From Candidatus Aminicenantota bacterium (GTDB lineage Bacteria > Acidobacteriota > Aminicenantia > Aminicenantales > UBA8522), in the NCBI GenBank assembly GCA_016934895.1, contig JAFGRZ010000229.1, positions 1 through 5,100 of the forward strand: a stretch of DNA of 5,100 nucleotides, in the 5' to 3' direction. The notes below the pieces were generated by a model that ran no database searches, was not told the DNA's origin, and was given only the letters and a program-made list of their open reading frames with translations. The position numbers were made by a program, and so were the translations under genes. Position 1 is the first letter of the stretch. Every line of letters begins with the position of its first letter. Below, piece by piece: positions 1 through 5,100 of the stretch.

Positions 1-197
1 AAAGCGAAGAAACGATAGTCTGGTTAGACTTAACAACCTGAGAAAAGCAGGACGGTATTTGCGAGTTCCGCAGCCGCCGAGAAGAGCGTTGAGGGGACGG
101 CGTTAAAAACCCGATTGGGAGCGAGGCAGATTGCGGCTGGTTATACTCCCCGTCCTATCCCTGCGACCACACTTTTCGTCATAGAGCTTCATCCGGC
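1..197. other. Non-coding upstream region with no recognised gene
   Basis: No reading frame here has a convincing start, ribosome binding site and protein-like composition, and I recognise no tRNA or other RNA family. Two small perfect inverted repeats are visible at the left edge: AGTCT/AGACT around a GGTT loop (17-30) and CCTG/CAGG around a 7-nt loop (37-51). A looser CGCCG/CGGCG pair lies at 75-79 and 98-102. None is followed by a T-run, so none looks like an intrinsic terminator. The stretch may be the leader of the next gene or the 3' flank of a gene left of the window. Confidence 0.5.
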
Positions 198-226
198 TTG
201 ACAGCCCCTTCCGAGGGAGATATAGT
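198..226 (+). promoter_or_regulatory. Sigma-70-type promoter for the 309-875 gene
   Basis: A perfect -35 hexamer TTGACA (198-203) is followed after exactly 17 bp by TATAGT (221-226), a 5/6 match to TATAAT. Transcription would start near 233 and give a leader of about 76 nt before the ATG at 309. The position also argues against a longer protein starting with TTG at 198, since that start codon lies inside the -35 box. This is consensus matching only; no transcript data are available. Confidence 0.75.
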
Positions 227-294
227 GGATTCGGAATTAGGTAAAGACCTGGTTGAGGCCGGGCATTCCGGTCCGCGAATGAAAACCGCACCAA

Positions 295-299
295 GGGAG
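295..299 (+). promoter_or_regulatory. Ribosome binding site deciding the ATG at 309
   Basis: GGGAG lies 9 nt upstream of the ATG at 309. The alternative in-frame ATG at 279 has no purine-rich site before it, so this element selects 309, which also places a standard signal peptide at the N-terminus. Confidence 0.7.
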
Positions 300-308
300 A
301 GTCGTGAT

Positions 309-875
309 ATGAAAATGAAGATTCTGACGGTCTTTTTTGTTCTCATCGGCCTGGCGGCTTTCTTGGGCGCCCAAGACGCCGCTCCGAAGGTTGAGAATTT
401 CCAGGCCCGGCTTCTCACGGGGGGGATGCAATACACCGACAACGTGAAGAAAATCAAGATCAGTATCAGCGATTATAGCACGACCGATGAAGTCTTCAAC
501 CTCATCAAGATCCAGGCCGAACAGGGTTACGAGCCGTTCATGTCCGCCTTCCGGGCGCTGAACAAGGGGGTCTTTTTCCCCATCGGAGGCCGCGGCAACC
601 AGATCATTATCCATGGGGCCCATAGCATCCCTACTGAAAAAGGAAGGCAGATCCTGCTCTACACCCAGAGGCAGCCGTGGAGCCAGGAAACGAGCCAACG
701 CATCGACCACCGCTTTCCCTTCATGGTCATCGAGCTCAACCTCAATCACAAGGGTAATGGAACAGGCAAGATCTACGAGCAAGCCAGTATCCGGATGACC
801 CCCGAGAGAACCTTCGAAATGGACGGTTACAACGCGCCCCCCAAGCAGCTCTGGGACGTCCGGCCGACGAAATAG
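309..875 (+). CDS. Secreted protein of unknown function, Acidobacteria-type family
   Basis: The product is 188 residues. Residues 1-21 form a Sec signal peptide: a basic start (MKMK), a hydrophobic core (ILTVFFVLIGLAAFLG) and a likely cleavage site at A21|Q22. The remaining ~167 residues appear soluble, with no further membrane segment. Visible landmarks are a predicted beta strand ending in ISDYSTTDE (53-61), an amphipathic helical stretch (62-86), a glycine-rich turn GGRG (93-96), a strand pair around GRQILLYTQR (112-121) and FPFMVIELNLN (136-146), and a short GNGTGK loop (149-154). This order, 'S-D-Y-S-T-x-x-E ... G-R-x-I-L-x-T-x-R ... P-F-x-x-I-E-L', matches from memory a family of small exported hypothetical proteins in Acidobacteria whose function is unknown. 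It has no cysteine and no recognised catalytic motif. The start at 309 is chosen over 198 and 279 because of the ribosome binding site, the signal peptide and the upstream promoter. It has its own promoter and a 258-bp gap after it, so it is probably monocistronic. The CDS call is firm; the function is not known. Confidence 0.85.
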   Translation: MKMKILTVFFVLIGLAAFLGAQDAAPKVENFQARLLTGGMQYTDNVKKIKISISDYSTTDEVFNLIKIQAEQGYEPFMSAFRALNKGVFFPIGGRGNQIIIHGAHSIPTEKGRQILLYTQRQPWSQETSQRIDHRFPFMVIELNLNHKGNGTGKIYEQASIRMTPERTFEMDGYNAPPKQLWDVRPTK

Positions 876-1065
876 CCGACCCCGCCGATTTTTTGATCCC
901 GAGCGGATTTTCCCCTTTTTAAAAAACTTTTTCTGAAGCTCCAACGGATTTGAGCCTTCTTGACGGAGCGCCTCATCTCCGCCAGAAGCCCGGCCTCCAG
1001 GCAAAGGGCGAGTCCGCCCCATTCCTTGTTTCCGGCGCTCCCGCTGCCAACCCGGGCCGCTTTTC
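876..1065. other. Intergenic gap without a gene
   Basis: Together with the promoter and leader that follow, this forms the 258-bp gap between the first two genes. Apart from the weak stem near its left end and AT-rich runs at about 888-935, I see no plausible coding region, repeat or RNA family. Minus-strand frames that stay open across it continue into the neighbouring genes and look like shadows. Confidence 0.5.
895..920 (+). terminator. Weak candidate terminator after the 309-875 gene
   Basis: A short stem ATCC (896-899) / GGAT (905-908), with a 5-nt loop and a possible extra G-T pair, is followed by a T-rich tract interrupted by CCCC (909-920). The stem is short and weak for an intrinsic terminator. 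It is listed because it is the only stem-plus-T-tract in the gap and lies 20 bp after the stop codon. Confidence 0.25.
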
Positions 1066-1095
1066 TTGACATCGGTTCGGACTCGAGGATATATT
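1066..1095 (+). promoter_or_regulatory. Sigma-70-type promoter for the isomerase-like gene
   Basis: A perfect TTGACA (1066-1071) is followed after 18 bp by TATATT (1090-1095), 5/6 to TATAAT. Transcription would start near 1102, giving a leader of about 32 nt that contains the AAGGAG site. It has the same architecture as the promoter at 198-226, which supports both. No clear operator palindrome overlaps it. Confidence 0.7.
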
Positions 1096-1122
1096 TCCGG
1101 CGTGACTGAACGGATCGGAGAA

Positions 1123-1128
1123 AAGGAG
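1123..1128 (+). promoter_or_regulatory. Strong ribosome binding site for the ATG at 1134
   Basis: AAGGAG lies 5 nt before the ATG at 1134, near-ideal spacing. It fixes the start upstream of the twin-arginine signal, so the long N-terminal region before the RR motif is real coding sequence. Confidence 0.8.
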
Positions 1129-1133
1129 TCGCC

Positions 1134-2705
1134 ATGAGACGCAACAATAACCCGTTGGAATTTCCTGTGGGCTGCCCCGTCCATCGTATCAGCCGGAGAC
1201 GGTTTCTGACGGGTTGCGTCGCCTGTGCGGGAGCGGCCGGCCTTACAGGAGCGCCGAAATGGCTGCGCGCCACCGGGGGCAAGAGCCCCAAGATCCGCAT
1301 CATCTATGCGCTCCACGGCCCGAAACAAAAAGTCCCGGACTGGCCGAACGTCGGGTTCGATTTCGTCCCGGTCATGGAGCGGACGAACGCCGCTCTGGCC
1401 AACCGTTTCAAGGATCACACCTTCCTTCCCGTGATGGCGACCGGCGAGGAGCAAGCCAAGAAGATCCTGGAGGCCGACGCGGCCGAGGATATCGACGGCT
1501 ATATCGTCTGCCAGATGAACTGCTGGAACCGCGTCGTCCAGACGATGGTGACATCGGACAAGCCCGTCCTTTATGCCGACTTCAAATACGCGGGAAGCGG
1601 CGGTTTTCTTGTCTATACAGCCGGTTTGCTGCGGGAAGACCGATCCAACCTGGGTTTCGTGGCGTCCTCGCGGATAGAGGATCTTCTCGCCGCCGTGCCG
1701 TGCTTCGAGGAAGCGAAGGCGGCCGGCGCATCGTTCGATTTCGCCGCGGCCACGGCCCGGACGCGCGCCGACAGGACACCCCCGCCGGGTGATCTTTCCT
1801 GCCGTCCGGACAAGCTCACCGTTCTTCCTGTCGAAGAAACCATCCGCCGGATGAAGGCCACGAAGATCATCGCCGTTCGGGGACCTAAGGCCGATCCCGA
1901 GACGACGATGATGGGAATTCCGGTGGTCTTTATTCCCTTCTCCGAACTCAACGATGCCTGGGCCGCGGCGGACAAGGACGAGGCCCGGGCTATCGCCGAC
2001 CGTTGGATCAAGACCGCCTCCCGGGTGATCGACGTATCGCGGGATGAGCTCGTCAATTCCGCGGCCATGTACCTGGCAGAGAAGAAGATTCTTCAAAAGC
2101 ACGACGCTATGGGCATTACGATCAATTGCCTGGGGGGATTCTACGGCGATCACATCCACGCTTACCCATGTCTCGGCTTTTTCGAACTGAACAACCAGGG
2201 GCTGGTCGGGGGCTGCGAGTGCGATGTCCGCTCCGCCGCCACCATGACGGCCGGCACGATCATGACCGGAGGCCGGCCCGGGTATATCTCCGATCCCGTC
2301 ATCGACACGGCCAAACGCCAGATCATCTACGCCCACTGCGTCGCTTCAAACAGAGTCTTCGGGCCCAAAGGCGAAGCCAATCCGTTCGAGATCCTGACCC
2401 ATTCCGAGGACCGGCAGGGAGCCTCGGTCCGCTCGATCTTCCCCCTCGGTTACCTGACGACGACCATCGAGATCTCCGATCCCCAGAAAGAGATCATCCT
2501 CCATCAGGCCAAGGCCGTGGCCAACGACCCGGACGACCGGGCCTGCCGCACCAAGCTCGCCGCCGAGCCGGTGGGCGATATCGAGAAGCTGTTCACGATG
2601 TGGGACAAGTGGGGCTGGCACCGGGTCACCTTCTACGGAGACCTCAAGAAGCCGGTTTACGAACTGGCCGAGGCGCTGGGCTGGAAGGTCATCGAAGAGG
2701 CCTGA
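1134..2705 (+). CDS. Tat-exported sugar isomerase-like protein (L-fucose/L-arabinose isomerase superfamily)
   Basis: The product is 523 residues. An unusually long 19-residue n-region precedes a twin-arginine motif S20-R-R-R-F-L, followed by a weakly hydrophobic stretch (V29 to about A40) and a probable cleavage site between A40 and A46. This predicts folded export through the Tat system to the periplasm. Residues from about 53 begin a Rossmann-like alternating pattern (KIRIIYALHG ... IDGYIVCQMNCWN) as in the N-terminal domains of L-fucose isomerases. The C-terminal half contains INCLGG (330-335), DHIHAYPCLGFFE (339-351), GGCECD (359-364) and AHCVASNR (400-407), with H423 following. The pattern 'P-C ... 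G-x-x-x-x-C-E-x-D ... H-C' is typical of the fucose-isomerase-related family. D364 appears to correspond to the metal-binding aspartate in the TEND motif of E. coli FucI; I could not place the partner glutamate with confidence, so catalytic activity is uncertain. Family members interconvert aldoses and ketoses with Mn2+ and are normally cytoplasmic. At least ten cysteines are present, two of them (C28, C31) inside the signal. It has its own promoter. Fold assignment is fairly good; substrate is unknown. Confidence 0.8.
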   Translation: MRRNNNPLEFPVGCPVHRISRRRFLTGCVACAGAAGLTGAPKWLRATGGKSPKIRIIYALHGPKQKVPDWPNVGFDFVPVMERTNAALANRFKDHTFLPVMATGEEQAKKILEADAAEDIDGYIVCQMNCWNRVVQTMVTSDKPVLYADFKYAGSGGFLVYTAGLLREDRSNLGFVASSRIEDLLAAVPCFEEAKAAGASFDFAAATARTRADRTPPPGDLSCRPDKLTVLPVEETIRRMKATKIIAVRGPKADPETTMMGIPVVFIPFSELNDAWAAADKDEARAIADRWIKTASRVIDVSRDELVNSAAMYLAEKKILQKHDAMGITINCLGGFYGDHIHAYPCLGFFELNNQGLVGGCECDVRSAATMTAGTIMTGGRPGYISDPVIDTAKRQIIYAHCVASNRVFGPKGEANPFEILTHSEDRQGASVRSIFPLGYLTTTIEISDPQKEIILHQAKAVANDPDDRACRTKLAAEPVGDIEKLFTMWDKWGWHRVTFYGDLKKPVYELAEALGWKVIEEA

Positions 2706-2860
2706 GCCGGCGAAGCGTTCTCTTCTCGATCACTCCGTTTTCGGCAAAAAAAAGTCCGCTGGCCGCTTAAACGCTGCCCATAGGAGGAACATTTCGCTCC
2801 TTTCTTGCGTATATAGTTAGTGAAATGGCCGGAAAAAACTCAAATGGTTATGAGCGAAGG
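2706..2860. other. Intergenic leader of the CBM9/DUF5916 gene
   Basis: This 155-bp gap holds an A-run (about 2746-2753), an imperfect inverted repeat GGC-C-GC/GC-T-GCC around TTAAAC (2761-2778), an AGGAGG (2782-2787) partly paired with CTCCT (2797-2801), and a TATAGT box (2812-2817). There is no stem followed by a T-run on the plus strand, so I see no intrinsic terminator after the isomerase-like gene; partial read-through into the next gene is possible. Confidence 0.45.
2812..2817 (+). promoter_or_regulatory. Candidate -10 box upstream of the CBM9/DUF5916 gene
   Basis: TATAGT is identical to the -10 hexamer of the promoter at 198-226, but no sequence resembling TTGACA lies 16-18 bp upstream. 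It sits 7 nt before an in-frame ATG at 2825. It may be a weak or activator-dependent promoter, or chance. Confidence 0.35.
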
Positions 2861-5100
2861 ATGAAAAAGCGAACGACCATGATATATAACGGGCTCATCG
2901 TCATCACCTTATTTTGCCTGATCAGTCCGCTCCCGGGATCGGCCGTGGACAAGCCGAAACAACAATCCCCGGTCCCCAATGGACAGAAGGTCGTTCTGGC
3001 GGTCCGGACCGAAGAACCCGTCTCGATCGACGGCCGTCTCGAAGAAAAGACCTGGAACCGCCCTGCCGCCGAGGGCTTCACCCAGAACGATCCCCGGGAC
3101 GGCGCCCCCGCGACCGAAAAGACGCGGGTCTGGATCGCCTACGACGACAAAGCGGTCTATGTCGCCGCATTCTGCTACGACTCCGAACCGAGGAAGATCG
3201 TCAGCCGGCTGGGCCGCCGCGATTCCGACCTCGACTCCGACTGGTTCATGTTCGCCGTCGATCCCTACTACGACCGGCGGACGGGCTATCTCTTCGGCGT
3301 CAATCCGGCGGGCTCGATCCTGGACGAGGCCCTGTCCAACGATGTCAACGACGACGAATCCTGGGACGGCGTCTGGGAAGGGCAGGCCTTCATCAACGGC
3401 CAAGGCTGGACGGTGGAGATGAAGATCCCGTTCAATCAGCTCCGTTTTTCCAAGAAAGACGATTATGTCTGGGGCGTCAATTTCACGCGCATCATCAAGC
3501 GCAAGAACGAAAAAGCGTCTTTCTCCTGGGTACCCAAGAACGAGGCGGCCTTCGTCTCCCGGTTCGCCCGGCTCGAGGGCATCCGGAATATCAGCCCGGG
3601 CCGGCACGTCGAGTTTCTGCCCTATGCGGTCGGCCAGGCCCAGTTCCGCCCCGCCGAGGCTGGGAATCCGTTCGAGACAGGACGAAAATCCCTCGGAAAC
3701 GCCGGCTTCGATCTGAAGGTCGGCCTCAAGAGCAACCTGACGCTCGACGCCACGGTGAATCCCGATTTCGGCCAGGTGGAGGTGGACCCGGCCGTCGTCA
3801 ATCTCTCCGCCTACGAAACATACTATGAAGAAAAGCGACCCTTCTTTATCGAAGGGGCGTCGATATTCGATAATTTCGGGCGCGGCGGCCTCTACTTTGA
3901 TGCCAATATCAATTGGCCGATGCCTAGATTTTTCTACAGCCGGCGCATCGGGCGGGCTCCTCAGGGCACCGTTACCCAGGACAGTGATTATTATGTCATA
4001 CCCGACCGGACGACCATCCTGGGCGCCGCCAAGATCACGGGTAAACTGGGAGACTGGAACGTCGGGCTCATCAATGCCTTGACCCCGCGGGAATACGCCC
4101 GCCTCGATCTCCTGGGCCGACGATTCCAGGAAGAGATCGAGCCGTTCACTTATTATGGTGTCGTCCGAGCCCAGAAGGATATCCAAGAAGGCCAGCGCGG
4201 ATTCGGTTTCATCGCCACAGGCGTCGCCCGCGATCCGGAGAACCCGGTCCTTCAGGATCTTCTCAGCCAAAATGCGTTCAGCCTGGCCTTTGACGGCTGG
4301 ACGTTTCTCGACAGCGACAGGACCTATGTCATCGGAGGCTGGTTCGGAGGGACCCGGATCGAGGGGACGACCGAAAACATCCTCCGGCTCCAGCAATCCT
4401 CGATGCATTACTACCAGCGGCCCGACGCCGACCATGTGGAAGTGAATCCCTCGGCGACAACCCTGCCCGGCTGGGGCGGCCGGCTGAGCTTCGCCAGACA
4501 GCGCGGCAATTCTCTCCTGCTTTTCTCCGTGGGCGCTCTCTCTCCGGGCTTTGATCCCAACGACGCCGGCTTCCAGTATTCCGCGTCGGACGTCATCAAC
4601 TTCGAACTTCTGCCCGCCTATCAGTGGACCCAGCCCGGCAAGATCTTCCAGCAGGCGCTGGTCGCCGGCGGGATCTTTCGGACCTATGATTTCGGCGGGA
4701 ACAAGACCTGGGACGGAGTGCTTTTTCTCAGTGAGGGACAGTTCCGGAACTTCTGGAGCTTCCACCTGATGGCGGCCTACAACCCCGATTCAATGAGCAA
4801 TCGACTGACCCGGGGAGGCCCCCTGGCGCTGATGCCCTGGGGATATCAACTCGAACTGCGCCTGGAAACCGACGGGCGCAAGGACCTGGTCTTCGAAGCC
4901 GGCGGAATGGTCTACGAGCAACCCCGCGCGGGCACGCAGTGGCAGGCGGAGGTCGCGCTGCGCTGGCGGCCCAGCTCGAATTTCAGCCTCTCTCTCGGCC
5001 CCGAGCTCATGGGCGAGAGGACGGACATCCAGTGGGTCACCCGGGTCGAAGACCCCTTGATGACTTCGACCTACGGCGCCCGCTATGTCTTCGGGCACAT
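2861..5100 (+). CDS. CBM9-like / DUF5916 family exported protein, C-terminus beyond window
   Basis: The frame stays open for 746 codons and runs off the right edge, so the protein is 3'-truncated here. Residues 1-28 are a Sec signal peptide: MKKR start, hydrophobic core about 11-25, cleavage likely at A28|V29. Residues about 48-240 are a carbohydrate-binding family 9-like beta-sandwich, with the characteristic IDGRLEEKTW (56-65), VWIAYDDKAVYVA (90-102), a paired-aspartate stretch before DWFMFAVDP, and GWTVEMKIPFNQLRFS. The DUF5916-type region follows, with NPDFGQVEVDPAVVNLS (300-316), YYEEKRPFFIEG (321-332), FFYSRRIGR (357-365) and ILGAAKITGK (386-395). After that come alternating aromatic-rich strands resembling an outer-membrane barrel. 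Such proteins are common in Acidobacteriota and Bacteroidota; their molecular function is not established, and glycan binding is only suggested by the CBM9 domain. No catalytic motif was found. The start is uncertain: ATG 2861 is abutted by GAAGG with no spacer, while in-frame ATG 2825 and ATG 2879 also lack well-spaced sites; 2861 is preferred because it gives the cleanest signal peptide. Confidence 0.88.
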   Translation, partial: MKKRTTMIYNGLIVITLFCLISPLPGSAVDKPKQQSPVPNGQKVVLAVRTEEPVSIDGRLEEKTWNRPAAEGFTQNDPRDGAPATEKTRVWIAYDDKAVYVAAFCYDSEPRKIVSRLGRRDSDLDSDWFMFAVDPYYDRRTGYLFGVNPAGSILDEALSNDVNDDESWDGVWEGQAFINGQGWTVEMKIPFNQLRFSKKDDYVWGVNFTRIIKRKNEKASFSWVPKNEAAFVSRFARLEGIRNISPGRHVEFLPYAVGQAQFRPAEAGNPFETGRKSLGNAGFDLKVGLKSNLTLDATVNPDFGQVEVDPAVVNLSAYETYYEEKRPFFIEGASIFDNFGRGGLYFDANINWPMPRFFYSRRIGRAPQGTVTQDSDYYVIPDRTTILGAAKITGKLGDWNVGLINALTPREYARLDLLGRRFQEEIEPFTYYGVVRAQKDIQEGQRGFGFIATGVARDPENPVLQDLLSQNAFSLAFDGWTFLDSDRTYVIGGWFGGTRIEGTTENILRLQQSSMHYYQRPDADHVEVNPSATTLPGWGGRLSFARQRGNSLLLFSVGALSPGFDPNDAGFQYSASDVINFELLPAYQWTQPGKIFQQALVAGGIFRTYDFGGNKTWDGVLFLSEGQFRNFWSFHLMAAYNPDSMSNRLTRGGPLALMPWGYQLELRLETDGRKDLVFEAGGMVYEQPRAGTQWQAEVALRWRPSSNFSLSLGPELMGERTDIQWVTRVEDPLMTSTYGARYVFGH

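Noticed and set aside
198..308. N-terminal extension of the first gene using TTG at 198 or ATG at 279
   Set aside because: TTG 198 is part of the -35 hexamer, and neither start has a ribosome binding site; a signal peptide begins at 309 with GGGAG correctly spaced.
1206..1217. Lipobox-like LTGC (residues 25-28) in the isomerase-like protein
   Set aside because: The four residues match the lipobox pattern, but they directly follow the twin-arginine motif with no hydrophobic region before them, so lipoprotein processing at C28 is unlikely.
2734..2753. CCG-TTTT-CGG followed by an A-run as a terminator
   Set aside because: The stem is only three pairs and is followed by A rather than T on the plus strand; read on the minus strand, the T-run precedes the stem, so it fits a terminator in neither direction.
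2126..2770. 214-codon plus-strand frame overlapping the end of the isomerase-like gene
   Set aside because: It is an arginine/proline-rich out-of-frame reading of the same DNA, without a ribosome binding site; the main frame has the conserved motifs.
2914..3828. 304-codon plus-strand frame inside the CBM9/DUF5916 gene
   Set aside because: Its composition (mostly R, G, P) is typical of a frame-shifted reading of GC-rich coding sequence, and it overlaps strong CBM9 motifs in the true frame.
2909..4765. 618-codon minus-strand open frame
   Set aside because: It lies entirely within the CBM9/DUF5916 gene on the opposite strand. The plus-strand frame contains clear family motifs, while the minus frame has the acidic and proline/glycine-rich composition of an antisense shadow and no start context.

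Overview
The window is GC-rich bacterial DNA carrying three plus-strand protein genes, each with its own leader region and each apparently encoding an exported protein. Best guess for the source is an Acidobacteriota-type organism, possibly Aminicenantia-like. This is inference from three traits: a short secreted protein of a type I associate with Acidobacteria, a Tat-exported sugar-isomerase-like protein, and a large CBM9/DUF5916-type envelope protein. No rRNA or other marker gene is present to confirm it.

Layout: positions 1-197 hold no recognisable gene. A near-consensus sigma-70-type promoter (198-226) and a Shine-Dalgarno site precede a 188-residue secreted protein of unknown function (309-875). 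A 258-bp gap follows; it has a weak terminator candidate and a second near-consensus promoter (1066-1095), with a strong Shine-Dalgarno site. That promoter serves a 523-residue protein with a twin-arginine signal and similarity to the L-fucose/L-arabinose isomerase superfamily (1134-2705). A 155-bp gap follows with an AGGAGG that has no obvious start codon behind it and a TATAGT box. The last gene, from about 2861 to beyond the right edge, has a signal peptide, a CBM9-like domain and a DUF5916-type C-terminal region; 746 codons are visible.

The genes share orientation, but the gaps and separate promoters argue for independent transcription units rather than one operon. A common theme of envelope or periplasmic carbohydrate handling is possible for the second and third genes, but nothing in the sequence demonstrates that they cooperate. 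I see no mobile element, CRISPR array, tRNA, rRNA or defence system. The long minus-strand reading frames are best explained as antisense shadows of GC-rich genes. I do not find a clear new biological system. The most unusual items are the exported isomerase-like protein and the unresolved start of the third gene.
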